A program made the position numbers and the translations under genes. A DNA stretch of 64,000 bases from the NCBI GenBank assembly GCA_964478165.1, contig CAYZGU010000027.1:62001-126000 (forward strand). Direction: 5' to 3'. Of this stretch, positions 46,033-55,920 are shown one piece after another. The notes beneath the pieces were generated by a model. That model was not told the DNA's origin. It did no database searches and saw only the letters and a list, made by a program, of their open reading frames with translations. Every line of letters starts with the position of its first letter. The first letter of the stretch is position 1. This DNA comes from CAYZGU01 sp964478165. GTDB lineage: Bacteria > Poribacteria > WGA-4E > JAJDTR01.

Positions 46033-47551
46033 TAGCTGTACGGATTACCGGGGCAAAGCTCTTTGCGAAATGGAAGACAAGGGAGATTAAGAGGAGTGTT
46101 TCGGATGAAAGGTTTTGTGCGAAATTCTTGGTCGGCAGGAATTACAACGTTCAACATGCCCAGGCCAACGACAGTGATTTGATAGGGGCGATGTTGTAGG
46201 TGGTTTGCTGTCATTTCCCATCGTGAAAAAACTCCCACCAATGTTGACGTCCGTACGATTGAACAAAATGCGGGACCGTACAGGAAAAGTCCGATAACTG
46301 TTCCTTTACGCCCCCGCATTTCGGTTCGATTAGTCACGTGTGAAGTGCTTTACGGTTTCCCAGATTGGTTTAGAAGAATGTCAACCATATTCTTTCCTTG
46401 TGACCGCAAGATCTAGCACGCTTTCCATGTGGCGTACGGGAACACTTTACTTGTATCCTCCATCTTACGCACACGGTTTCACGAATGCAAATTCAACTTG
46501 CTCGTTGTCCGTTACGACTGTAGGAAACAGGAACTGTCGGAGATCTGATTGTGCAAATAGGCAAAACCAGAACGCCTAGAGAACAGGTGTAACAATTGGC
46601 CAAGCACATTGTCGTCCAAGGTGTCACAACTAAGCCAGATGAACTCAGATCAGGCTTCGAGGATTGTCTAGAATCGTCCTAGAGGACAGTGTCTCTTAAT
46701 CTATTCAGCAATTAGCGCGATGAAGTGCAATTGTGTTTGCGTGCAACTCATAATAGTCGCAGGATGGAGCTTGTGAAGAAACTATTTCCCCATTTTTCAG
46801 ACTGGTGTAGGAGGAGTAGTTCAAGTGTAGGTAGCAAGATCTAGCGATGAGGTTTCTGAAGGATTCCATCTTCTCACAATGCAGATATGCGAAGAAGAAC
46901 GGCCTGACTGGCCATCGATAATCCCAGCTGTAACTCTAATGCACTGCCGAGAACAATAGTTATCAGGACCATATGGCGCTTTGAAGTTAAGCAATTTCGT
47001 TTGAGCTTCTTAATTCCAGGCTTTTTTCCTGAACTAGAGTTTCGTGAACTGATCTGCAGATGAGTATCTGTCCTTCCCCACCATAGGGATCTGATTATTG
47101 GGCAAGAGTTTTGATTACGCAATAGATTACAAAGCGATAGGGCACATAATATATTGTACTAGCATCAAGGAGGGATATTTACACAATATCTGTACGCCTT
47201 TCATGTTATCGTGTCGTATTATACTACCCCTTATACCGGAGTACGGCGAGGCTTGGGTGTTTTCAAATGGCCGTGTCACTTGCAACAGCATCGAAATCAT
47301 CTTATACGGTATTACGCCGCTGTGCGTCGCGCTGTCTGCCGCGTGATGGCGATGAAATCGAGAGCTCAGAGTGTTTGAGTGTTGGAGTGTCAACAGATGC
47401 GCTGGTCGAGTTCTACCTTGGGTTACTATGCCCGTTGCAATCCAGTCGAGGTACGAGTAAAGCTATGGCGGCATTTGCTGCGAGGAGACCGTGTTACCAA
47501 GAACGCATCATTCTCAGTCTTATTTCTAACTTACTTTAGGAACATTCACAC
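46033..47551. other. 1.5 kb region without a recognisable gene
   Basis: Short open frames on both strands (for example minus 45957-46337 and plus 46340-46579) have no ribosome binding sites and resemble nothing known. The stretch 47142-47240 is AT-rich. No repeats or RNA genes were found. Confidence 0.45.
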
Positions 47552-49195
47552 GTGCTACGTTCAAGAAAACATCTGTTGGTTCGTGGTCTAATTGTATCTG
47601 GCGTGCTGGTTTTCCTTGGAATCGTCTGTTTAGTCTATCTGGAAATGCGGTTGTGGAAGCCAGAGGAAAGCATCTTTACACTACTACCACAGGATCCAGT
47701 TTGCTACGCGAGCGCCAAGAATCTCGGGAAGGCAGCACAGGCATTACAGCGGAGTGAATTTTCAGTTCTTGCTGCGCAGATGCCCATCTTTGCTCAAATC
47801 CAACACCACCAATGGTGGTCCCTGATTGCCCATCAGAAGCGATTGTGGGAGCTCGCTATGGGGAGTGCATTCGACCTAAAAGCGCTCACTGGCTATCTTG
47901 GACAAGAGGCAATTCTCGCACTATACCAACGTGAAGCTGAGATGTCATTTCTCTTAGTGAGTGAGATTGGTGTGAAAGAGAAAATAGAGATTGCGGCATT
48001 GGCTGCGGTAGTAGCGGCTAAGCCATCATTCGAATGGCGTCGCGAAGATTACAATGAATTCACTATCAATACAATAACTGGCTATCCTCGTGATTTTAGC
48101 TACGCGTTCATTGGAAAAATTGGACTGCTGAGCCTCAACCCATCTCTTATCAAAGATACTATTGACGTTTATACCAAGAAGAAGAATGGGTTTGGAAATG
48201 CCCACACGATGGGTACATCTCTGAGAATGAATTACGACTCAAATGGGAGTACAGCCTTTGTCAACCTGCCCCGACTTGTTACTGCGTTGGAATCCGTTCG
48301 AGAACTGAATGCCTTATCAGAAAAGGTAGAGTTCTGGTCGTGTAGTAATCGCTATAGGAATGGTTTGTTTAGATCTCAGCACGAAATTAAATGGCAAACA
48401 AGTTGGAAATCGGATTCGCTGAATCCGAGGAGAATTGATGCAAACCTCCTTTCAGCTCTACCCGCCAGAACTGCTTTTTCGCACATTAATCATAATCTAA
48501 ATCTTTCGGGCTTCTGGGAATGGGTGACCGGCAACGTAGCGATTCAACGTGGACAAAATAGAATTGATCTCTCACGCCATTTGGGCACTGCAATGACGCT
48601 GGCTCTACTGAGCTCAACCTCTGAATCAGCCATAACTATTCCGTCGATTATTATAGCTATTCCGATTACGAATCGGATGGGCCTACAATCTGATCTTATA
48701 AGCCTTCGTCAAGAAAAACTGGTTGTTAATCACAAGCAGCTGCAATTCTCGCGTCCCGAGAACTATCGAGGTGTAAAGTTTCAGCCGGTCCGATACCGGT
48801 TCGGTCTCATTTTTTTCCTCGAAGGCGCTTATGCTATTGTCAATGACCATTGGATTATCAGCACAACAAGAAATGGTCTAAAATCCGTCATTGAGGCTTC
48901 AACTGGCTCAGGGAAAACCCTGGCCGATCTGAATTTTCCCCCACCCTCCGATGAACTGAGAAGTCAACATACTCTGATTCAGCCGGGCCTCATTATTCCA
49001 GAGCTCAAGCGCCTCGTACCAATAATTAGTTTCGTGGCACAAGCGTCAGAGAATATGCCCAATCTTGATTTGATGCAACATACTATTGATAATATTCTGC
49101 CATTAGAGACCTTGGGACTAGTGTCGGCGGGTACTGATTTTAAGAATGGGGGTCTAAACTTCCAGATTCAGGTGGTCGTCTCAGTGAACGAATAG
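47552..49195 (+). CDS. Membrane-anchored protein of unknown function (DUF3352-like)
   Basis: A 547-residue protein with a GTG start and AGGA 10 bases upstream. A single N-terminal membrane segment (LIVSGVLVFLGIVCLVYLEM) is followed by a large periplasmic part. The beginning of that part (TLLPQDPVCYASAKNLGKAAQALQRS) and the repeated alpha/beta pattern recall DUF3352-type proteins of Planctomycetes and relatives, which have no known function. An internal symmetry is likely: two halves, about 40-260 and 290-545, each start with a proline-rich strand and contain a 'gy..F...' strand. It lies upstream of the PSD1/DUF1501 pair but about 580 bases away. Confidence 0.7.
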   Translation: MLRSRKHLLVRGLIVSGVLVFLGIVCLVYLEMRLWKPEESIFTLLPQDPVCYASAKNLGKAAQALQRSEFSVLAAQMPIFAQIQHHQWWSLIAHQKRLWELAMGSAFDLKALTGYLGQEAILALYQREAEMSFLLVSEIGVKEKIEIAALAAVVAAKPSFEWRREDYNEFTINTITGYPRDFSYAFIGKIGLLSLNPSLIKDTIDVYTKKKNGFGNAHTMGTSLRMNYDSNGSTAFVNLPRLVTALESVRELNALSEKVEFWSCSNRYRNGLFRSQHEIKWQTSWKSDSLNPRRIDANLLSALPARTAFSHINHNLNLSGFWEWVTGNVAIQRGQNRIDLSRHLGTAMTLALLSSTSESAITIPSIIIAIPITNRMGLQSDLISLRQEKLVVNHKQLQFSRPENYRGVKFQPVRYRFGLIFFLEGAYAIVNDHWIISTTRNGLKSVIEASTGSGKTLADLNFPPPSDELRSQHTLIQPGLIIPELKRLVPIISFVAQASENMPNLDLMQHTIDNILPLETLGLVSAGTDFKNGGLNFQIQVVVSVNE

Positions 49196-49777
49196 GGTGC
49201 AACAAATTTTCCCGAAGCTGGCAATCTATTGGCCGTTCCAAGTTTGTCAACTGATGTGTCTGATGACGGAAGGTTCGAGTGCTTAAAAGCCATATTCGCC
49301 ATAGTTTTTCACTGAGTAAATCGATCTGAACATGCCGGCCAGGTTCTAGTCGGTGAGCTATCTCGCCCGTTTGTTTAATTGAGAATTGAGCCCAATTTGT
49401 GTCAAAATGCACATGACAGTCTACTCATGTGAGATGCCTGTCATGTGCATGAATGATAAGAGTGGTATAATTAAAATGTGGCGACACGTATTTTACGTGC
49501 GATCCATTTCTCTCAGGCACACCCGTGAACAGTCTGAATTGGCATATGGAGCACAATTAGAGTCTTGGAAAAAATGACAAGCTCAATGTCATTTGTGGTG
49601 GGTTACCCACGTTATTAGCGATGCAGCGTCACAACTCGGTTTTTCATTCGAAATTACCCGAAACCCTGTGAACACGAATTATTGCTTCTGTCATATTTAG
49701 TTCTGCCATCTCTCTTTTCTAGATGTCTGATGAAGAACAGGGAAAGTCCTTCCCCATACGAGCCGGAGGTTAGAAAC
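49196..49777. other. Intergenic region with two inverted repeats
   Basis: About 580 bases upstream of the PSD1 gene. It holds the long inverted repeat at 49407-49450, a TATAAT at 49466-49471 and the small hairpin CACGTA-TTT-TACGTG at 49485-49499. No gene was seen. Confidence 0.5.
49407..49450. repeat. 13-bp perfect inverted repeat with nested palindrome
   Basis: ATGCACATGACAG (49407-49419) pairs exactly with 49438-49450. The 18-base loop itself contains CTCA-TG-TGAG, so two hairpins are nested. It is 16 bases before a TATAAT, a position where an operator would control transcription. Confidence 0.65.
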
Positions 49778-51361
49778 GTGAAGCTCTTATCTCAATCTCA
49801 TCGTGCGGCTGCCACCTGTGGGCTCATCATCTGCTTGTTTCTATTCATGAGCAATGGAGAAACTGCATCTCAAACTTCAACCAGTACGAAACGGTTGAAT
49901 CTCCATATCAAAACCAGGTTGAAAGAGCAAAATATCAAGCCTTCCAAACGGTCGAGCGACGCCGAATTCTTTCGGCGAGTGCGTCTGGATCTCACCGGTC
50001 AAATCCCCACCGTCGATCAAGTGCTAGATTTCCTCAGAGATGGTTCGAAAAACAAGCGTGAGAAAGTGATTGATTCATTGATTGGTAGTGAACTGTATCT
50101 CAGACATTGGACTCGCCACTGGATGAATTGGTTGGTAGGTCGGGAGAGGTCAAATGCAAATCGTCGTACGAAATTGGAAAACTGGGTTCGCCATGCTCTC
50201 GCGCTCAATACCCCTTACGATCGATTTGTGCGAGATCTTGTTTCGTCAGAAGGGGATGTGCGCGTAAACGGTGCAGGCAACTATCTGTTGAGCTACGATT
50301 TAGATCCGGCAGAATTAACCTCACATGTATCTCGTTTGTTTCTTGGTCTTCCGATGCAGTGTGCTCAGTGTCATGATCACAAAACGGAGACATGGTACCA
50401 GGAAGATTTTTACGGATTTGCGGCTTTTTTCGCTGGAACACGACGGCAAGCAATTTACAGCGAAGTTGACGAGAATGAATTAGTCAGCGAGTTGATTGAA
50501 AATACGAACGCAGAATCCATCTGCATTCCAGGCACAGACATACATGTTGTTCCACGATTTCTCGATGGGAAGTCTTTTCAGGGACCATTTTCAAAACGAC
50601 GCCACGCGCTGGCGTATTGGATTACCGACAAAGATAATCCCTATTTCAGTAAAGCGATCGTGAACCGCATCTGGGCACACTTTCTTGGGAAAGCATTTGT
50701 TGAACCGCTCGATGGATTTGGAGAAGAGTATCCGCCCTCAGATCCAGAGCTCTTAGATGTACTGGCGCAGGATTTTGCGATCCACGGATATGATTTGCAG
50801 AATTTGATGCGAACGATTCTAAACTCTGATGCTTATCAGCGCACGTCGGAAACCAATCAGAGTAACAAGAGTGATGACATGTACTATTCGCATGCTTACA
50901 TCAAGCCGTTGGACGCGGAGCAGTTTTTTTATTCCATGATTGAGGCTACAGGTTTTGAACGGCAACAAAAGTTGCGAGACCGTGGTCAGCTCGATGAGAT
51001 GAAACGCTTCTATCTTGAACGCTTTATCTTCTTACTCGAAAACGGAGAAAATACAGAAATTGAGGCGTTTAATGGTACAGTTCCACAGGCATTGATGATG
51101 ATTAATGGTCAAGTAGTAAACGATGCCGCGAATCTGGGACAACGTGGCAGTCTACTCGTCTCGATTCTTGACAGGTGGCGTACGATGGAAGATCGACTTG
51201 AGCGAATTTATCTGACGGCGCTCTCCCGTCGTCCAACGGCCAAGGAGAAGGTGTATTTCCAGCGGTATCTGGAGCGGAGTCTCTATCGCAAAAAGGAACT
51301 CGCGTATAGCGATCTCTATTGGGCGCTTCTGAATTCCGCCGAGTTTGCTCTAAATCATTGA
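49778..51361 (+). CDS. PSD1 protein (DUF1549-DUF1553) with c-type heme motif
   Basis: A secreted protein of 527 residues. The GTG at 49778 is preferred over a TTG at 49682, because GGAGG lies eight bases before it and it is followed directly by a signal peptide (TCGLIICLFLFMSNG). DUF1549 spans about residues 40-210, including RVRLDLTGQIPTVDQVLDFL, HWTRHWMNWLVGRERSNANRR and FLGLPMQCAQCHDHKTETW, where CAQCH is a c-type heme motif. DUF1553 covers about 260-520 (YFSKAIVNRIWAHFLGKAFVEPLDGFGEEYPPSDPELL is split over its start). These proteins pair with DUF1501 partners, as here. They are abundant in Planctomycetes and relatives and are thought to act in periplasmic polysaccharide or lipid processing; the activity is unproven. 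Confidence 0.92.
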   Translation: MKLLSQSHRAAATCGLIICLFLFMSNGETASQTSTSTKRLNLHIKTRLKEQNIKPSKRSSDAEFFRRVRLDLTGQIPTVDQVLDFLRDGSKNKREKVIDSLIGSELYLRHWTRHWMNWLVGRERSNANRRTKLENWVRHALALNTPYDRFVRDLVSSEGDVRVNGAGNYLLSYDLDPAELTSHVSRLFLGLPMQCAQCHDHKTETWYQEDFYGFAAFFAGTRRQAIYSEVDENELVSELIENTNAESICIPGTDIHVVPRFLDGKSFQGPFSKRRHALAYWITDKDNPYFSKAIVNRIWAHFLGKAFVEPLDGFGEEYPPSDPELLDVLAQDFAIHGYDLQNLMRTILNSDAYQRTSETNQSNKSDDMYYSHAYIKPLDAEQFFYSMIEATGFERQQKLRDRGQLDEMKRFYLERFIFLLENGENTEIEAFNGTVPQALMMINGQVVNDAANLGQRGSLLVSILDRWRTMEDRLERIYLTALSRRPTAKEKVYFQRYLERSLYRKKELAYSDLYWALLNSAEFALNH

Positions 51362-51456
51362 TTGGATTAGCGGAATCTCCTGTCTAAAAATGTCGAGGTT
51401 GACAGACTGTGAGGGTTTGTTCCACTGAGTTCGCACCGGAAGGAAAACAAAACTAG

Positions 51457-52761
51457 ATGAACACACAACTATCTCCGTTGGAACGTCAACACCTTGATGT
51501 GCAAAGTAATGCATTATCACGCCGTGATTTCCTGGGTCTAGGGGTGCATAGTTTTCTTGGATTGATTGCCATGCAGCACCTACAATCTTCGGTGTTTGCT
51601 CAGATTGAAAAACAAATTCCCTGTGCAAAACACTGTGTCGTCCTGTTTATGAACGGTGGTCCAAGCCAATTGGATACCTTTGATCCAAAACCGGGAACGT
51701 TAAATGGTGGTCCCTTCAAGGCAATTCAGACAAGTGCTGACGGAATCCAGTTTTCCCAGCACCTACCGCTGCTCGCAGAGCAAGCACACCATCTCTCGAT
51801 CATTCGTTCAATGGTATCCCGTGAGGGCAATCATGATCGTGCAAGATACCTTCTCCACACAGGCTACACGCCATCGGGATCCGTCAGACATCCGACATTC
51901 GGATCGATGGCATCACACTATCTGGACGACGGGGATTTTGAATTGCCCAATTGCGTTAATATCAACTCACCCGCATTCTCAGCCGGGCTTCTTGGAGCAA
52001 CTCACGATCCGTTTGTGGTGAATAATCCATTGAAGCCAATCGAAGATTTGAAGTACCCTTCACAGATGGACCGACGGCGCTTGCGCCAGCGTCTTGAATT
52101 GCTTAATGATGTAGAGAGGGATTTCCTTAGGAATCGTGGTCATCGGAGCACAGAGGCGCATCAAGCCATATACAAGAAGGCTGAGAAGCTTATCAATTCA
52201 CCCGGCGCAAAGGCGTTCGATCTCTCAGATGAAGCGAATTCAGTAAAAGAGACTTATGGTAACAACCAGTTTGGTCAGGGGTGCTTGATGGCGAGACGAC
52301 TCGTTGAGACAGGTGTGAAGTTCGTTGAGGTTTCCCTCGATGGTTGGGATACACACCGAAACAACTTTGAGCGCACCGAAAGACTTCTCAAGGTTGTGGA
52401 TTCTGCGTTCTCTGCGCTAGTCAGAGACCTTTGCGATCGTGAACTCCTTGATGAAACACTTGTGATTTGGCTCGGCGAATTTGGCAGAACTCCTAAGATT
52501 AACGCAAACGATGGTCGTGATCACTTTCCAAATGGATGGTCTGCTGTTCTCGCAGGTGGTGGAGTGCGTGGCGGAACCAGCATCGGTGAAACCAACGGAG
52601 ACGGTACGCGTGTTCTGAATCGGCCGGTATCTGTGGCAGATCTTTTTGCCTCTCTCTGCTTTGCTCTTGGGATTGATTACAACGATCAGAACTACTCACG
52701 CGCTGGCCGTCCGATTCGAGTCGTTGACAATGGAAGTGTCGTCGAGGAATTATTTGACTGA
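51457..52761 (+). CDS. DUF1501 family secreted protein
   Basis: A 434-residue protein with a Tat-type signal (SRRDFLGLGVHSFLGLIAM) and alkaline-phosphatase-like fold motifs. It shows CVVLFMNGGPSQLDTFDPKP, MVSREGNHDRARYLLHTGY, FGQGCLMARRLVETGVKFVEVSL, DGWDTHRNNFERT, LVIWLGEFGRTPKINANDGRDHFPNGWSAVLAGGG. These are the standard DUF1501 blocks (sulfatase/phosphatase-related). It starts 95 bases after the PSD1 gene on the same strand and is most likely co-transcribed. Enzymatic activity is not established. The metal-binding Asp/His residues look intact. Confidence 0.93.
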   Translation: MNTQLSPLERQHLDVQSNALSRRDFLGLGVHSFLGLIAMQHLQSSVFAQIEKQIPCAKHCVVLFMNGGPSQLDTFDPKPGTLNGGPFKAIQTSADGIQFSQHLPLLAEQAHHLSIIRSMVSREGNHDRARYLLHTGYTPSGSVRHPTFGSMASHYLDDGDFELPNCVNINSPAFSAGLLGATHDPFVVNNPLKPIEDLKYPSQMDRRRLRQRLELLNDVERDFLRNRGHRSTEAHQAIYKKAEKLINSPGAKAFDLSDEANSVKETYGNNQFGQGCLMARRLVETGVKFVEVSLDGWDTHRNNFERTERLLKVVDSAFSALVRDLCDRELLDETLVIWLGEFGRTPKINANDGRDHFPNGWSAVLAGGGVRGGTSIGETNGDGTRVLNRPVSVADLFASLCFALGIDYNDQNYSRAGRPIRVVDNGSVVEELFD

Positions 52762-53067
52762 CCAGGTGTGGAAAGTTTTAGCTTTCTGGATGTTTCCCTC
52801 CTCAGTCTTTGTGTGCCCATTCGGCCTGAAATGTAACGTCCCCAGTGAAAACTGTTCTGTCGCTAACGTATTTGCATTTCGTACCGCAAAAGTCAATCGG
52901 GGCGTCCGTTGGTATCAAATCGTTTTACTTTTGAGGGAGAAGCACTTATTCAATTCTGTCTGTGTGCGAATGGAAAACAGATGGGGTTGACGAAAATGAC
53001 ATGAGAAGCATTCCTGCTCCGAACTAGTAAATCTTCTTAACTTCCAAAGGCACGATCATCGGACGCG
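52762..53067. other. Convergent intergenic region
   Basis: About 300 bases between the DUF1501 gene and the convergent acetate kinase. No gene, terminator or repeat was recognised. Confidence 0.4.
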
Positions 53068-54267
53068 TTACCGTTCAGAGAGAACGCGTTCGGTTTCTCT
53101 AGCGACGATCATTTCCTCGTTTGTTGCAACGACGAGAATTTTTGCACGACTGTTGGGAGCGGAGATCTCCCCTTCGCCCTTCTGATTTTCATTTCTCTCC
53201 GTGCTCAGTCGCAGACCACACCATTCTAGACCGTTACAGATAGCCGATCGAGCCATGGAACTCTTCTCACCGATTCCACCCGCGAACGCAACAACGTCAA
53301 CACCGTTGAGTGCAGCAATATAGGCACCAATGTATTTCTTCACACCGTAAAAATAGGTTTTCATGGCCAGTTGGGCATGTTTATTTCCAAGCATTGCTGC
53401 GGCTTCAATGTCACGTAGATCGCCGCTTACACCAGAGATTCCAAACATGCCGGCTTCTTCATTAAGTTGACGGCGAATTTCGTCAGTACTCCATCCTTCT
53501 TGATCCATCACGTAAAGTACAGCGAATGGGTCCAGATCTCCACTCCGCGTTGATTGAATTACTCCGTACTGGGTTGAATTTCCTAATGTTGTGTCAATTG
53601 ACTTTCCACCTCGGATTGCGCACAACGAAGAACTACCACCGAGATGGCAAGAGATAATGCGCAAATCAGGATCTCCTGTCTGTCCCAGCAGTTGGGGCAC
53701 GCGTTCTGAGATGTAACGGTGTGAAGCACCATGAAATCCATAACGCCTTATTTTATGCTTTGTGACCCATGAGCGAGGCACGCCAAATTCGTAGGCGTAA
53801 TCTGGAATGGTCTCATGGAACCACGTTTCAAAGACGGCGACCAGCGGCGTGTTTGGGAGAAGTTCTTGGAAGGTACGAATTGATGCGAGGTAAGCAGGAT
53901 TGTGAGTAGTGGCGAAGGGAATGCAGGCCTCGAGTGACTCAATGACATCATCTGTAATTAGCGCTGAACGCCAGATGTCTCTAGCAATTATAGTTTTGAA
54001 GCCCACCCCCGCAATGTCCTGGAAGTTCGTCGTGATCCCGGTCTCACGATTGGTTATTAGATCAATCGCATGAGAAATCGCAGCCTTATGGGTCTGTGCA
54101 TCGATCTTTCCGTGAATCTTTGGCCTTCCAGGGACTATGTGCGTAAATAACGATGGTGGATTCCCAATCCGCTCAACTACGCCGGTGACAAGGGGGCGAG
54201 ATGCTTCCACGTCAATAATCTGGTACTTAAATGAGGTACTACCAACATTGGCACACAGTATCCGCAT
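53068..54267 (-). CDS. ackA: Acetate kinase
   Basis: AckA interconverts acetyl phosphate and acetate with ATP/ADP. The 399-residue protein has ILCANVGSTSFKYQIIDVE at the start (the usual Asn is followed by VGSTSFK rather than AGSSSLK), RRYGFHGASHRYISER, ISCHLGGSSSLCAIRGGKS with the catalytic His, and DVVAFAGGIGEKSS near the end. The catalytic Arg is in the RRYGFHG block. AAGGA lies nine bases before the ATG. No phosphotransacetylase gene is adjacent, which is unusual but not rare. It is separated from the proteasome operon upstream by the terminator at 54333-54361. Confidence 0.93.
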   Translation of the reverse strand: MRILCANVGSTSFKYQIIDVEASRPLVTGVVERIGNPPSLFTHIVPGRPKIHGKIDAQTHKAAISHAIDLITNRETGITTNFQDIAGVGFKTIIARDIWRSALITDDVIESLEACIPFATTHNPAYLASIRTFQELLPNTPLVAVFETWFHETIPDYAYEFGVPRSWVTKHKIRRYGFHGASHRYISERVPQLLGQTGDPDLRIISCHLGGSSSLCAIRGGKSIDTTLGNSTQYGVIQSTRSGDLDPFAVLYVMDQEGWSTDEIRRQLNEEAGMFGISGVSGDLRDIEAAAMLGNKHAQLAMKTYFYGVKKYIGAYIAALNGVDVVAFAGGIGEKSSMARSAICNGLEWCGLRLSTERNENQKGEGEISAPNSRAKILVVATNEEMIVARETERVLSER

Positions 54268-54332
54268 TTTGTGGATTCCTTCAATTGTGGCAAGTGATGT
54301 TGCTAACTATTTGCGGCTACTAAGAATGTAAC

Positions 54333-54361
54333 AGAAAAGAGCGATGCATTGGCATCGCTCT
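54333..54361 (-). terminator. Rho-independent terminator of the proteasome operon
   Basis: On the minus strand, AGAGCGATGC-CAAT-GCATCGCTCT forms a perfect 10-bp stem with a 4-base loop (54338-54361), followed by TTTCTG. It lies 57 bases beyond the pafA stop and thus closes the operon before ackA. Confidence 0.65.
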
Positions 54362-54417
54362 CCATAACCGTTGACTATGTCTCGAAGCAAGGGGTTCCGC
54401 GGACAGAACACTTTCTA

Positions 54418-55875
54418 CTATGAATTTTCCAGTTCTTTCTTTTCCCTTGAACTTGATCTCGGTTGACGACTCAGTCGTTTTAGCAATCCTTCAACTTCCT
54501 CTTCGTAGGTATAAAACGGATCCTTCATTTCGAAAGGCTCTTCGTGTGTAAAGAAGATCTGGTGCCAATCCACAATACACGGCATCTGGTTTTGAAATAG
54601 ATAGCGCATGACATTCGTTCGCGCTCTTGCCCTAGTGCTATCGGGAGAATTTCGAATCGCTGCGTCAATCTGTTCTCGGGTTACCACTTGGCGCATCTGA
54701 CCTTGCCTTTCTAGCTCAGAATATAGGCCCCTCGTTGGATGAATGTTGTGATATTCTAGGTCAAGACTTTCAAGCCATGGATCGTTCCAATCTACGCCTT
54801 CGTCTTCGACGAAGGTCTCGAGTAGCCATTTCTTGGCCGCCCAATCAACTCGATCCCTCACACTCAACCAATCCTGTTCGAGATCGTTCAACACAGACTC
54901 CCATTCGATTAAGATCCAGTCCGTGTCGTCATCTTGCCCTTTCAAAATTTTCTGTGCGAGTTGTAGGTATTCGCGTTGAAGATCAATCGCTGAGATAGTA
55001 TCGCCTGAATCAAGCTCAACGATCCACTGAAGACTTTTATCACGCGATATATTCTTGATTGCTTGTACAGAGTCTGCCAGGGCAAGATTTCGCGGACAAT
55101 GCCCTCTTTCAATTAGATCCAATACTAAAGATGTAGTCCCAATTTTTAAGGCCGTAGCGAATTCTGACATATTGGTGTCACCAACAAGCAAATGAAGGCG
55201 GCGATACTTGGTGTAGTCTGAGAGCGGTTCATCACGCGTGTTGATGATAGCGCGGCTAAACTGTATCCATTCATAAATCTCGGTGACGATGTAGTCCGAC
55301 CGTTGAGAAATTTGGTAGCCAACAAAATTCTCGGGACCTGTTTGGGCTTCCCCAAATTCAAGCATTTCTTCATACCCACCAACACGTCCTGCGCCTGCAT
55401 AGATCTGTCTTGTAACAAAGAAGGGCATTAGTGTTGGAATTACGACCTTATAGAATGGAATATCACGTCGGAGTTGATAGTTTTCATGACAACCGAACGT
55501 TGCACCTGTGAAATGATCAATGTTATTTTTGAAGAAAGAGACATCCTTGTTTAAGCCAATCTCATCCATAACTCCTGTTATCAACCATTCGATGGCTTTA
55601 TCATATGCCACGACTGAAAAAAGATTAAGGCACTCAGGGGTAGCATACTCTAGATGTCCCATGTCAATGTAGAGCCTCCCGCCATTAAAAAGGAAGCCTC
55701 CATTCCCTGGTGGTTCACCCCAATCTCGATAGTGCACATCGGAAATTCCAAGCTGCCGTTCGTTGAAGACATAGTCCCTTATCCAGGCTGCGATTGCTTC
55801 AGGGGAAGCATCTGACTGATTTGTCTCCGTCATACAACCGAATTCCGTTTCAATGCCAAAAATGCGTTTGCTCAC
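54418..55875 (-). CDS. pafA: Pup/UBact ligase PafA
   Basis: PafA attaches the C-terminal glutamate of the tag protein to lysines of target proteins, using ATP. The start is the GTG at 55875 (GAGG six bases before), giving SKRIFGIETEFG; the Phe in ETEFG and the lack of a loop insertion mark PafA rather than Dop. The catalytic aspartate is in GGRLYIDMGHLEYATPEC. Further blocks are FFKNNIDHFTGATFGCHENY, RQIYAGAGRVGG, INTRDEPLSDYTKYRRLHLLVGDTNMSE and NDPWLESLDLEYHNIHPTRGLY. The protein has 485 residues, close to the family norm. It is the last gene of the operon, behind prcA with a gap of 45 bases. Confidence 0.95.
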   Translation of the reverse strand: MSKRIFGIETEFGCMTETNQSDASPEAIAAWIRDYVFNERQLGISDVHYRDWGEPPGNGGFLFNGGRLYIDMGHLEYATPECLNLFSVVAYDKAIEWLITGVMDEIGLNKDVSFFKNNIDHFTGATFGCHENYQLRRDIPFYKVVIPTLMPFFVTRQIYAGAGRVGGYEEMLEFGEAQTGPENFVGYQISQRSDYIVTEIYEWIQFSRAIINTRDEPLSDYTKYRRLHLLVGDTNMSEFATALKIGTTSLVLDLIERGHCPRNLALADSVQAIKNISRDKSLQWIVELDSGDTISAIDLQREYLQLAQKILKGQDDDTDWILIEWESVLNDLEQDWLSVRDRVDWAAKKWLLETFVEDEGVDWNDPWLESLDLEYHNIHPTRGLYSELERQGQMRQVVTREQIDAAIRNSPDSTRARARTNVMRYLFQNQMPCIVDWHQIFFTHEEPFEMKDPFYTYEEEVEGLLKRLSRQPRSSSREKKELENS

Positions 55876-55920
55876 GTTGTACCTCAAGTCGTCGAATCTT
55901 GGGCTATTATCTGTTTCACG

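Noticed and set aside
47142..47240. AT-rich stretch considered as a dif or replication-origin site
   Set aside because: No dif consensus, DnaA boxes or origin genes were seen.
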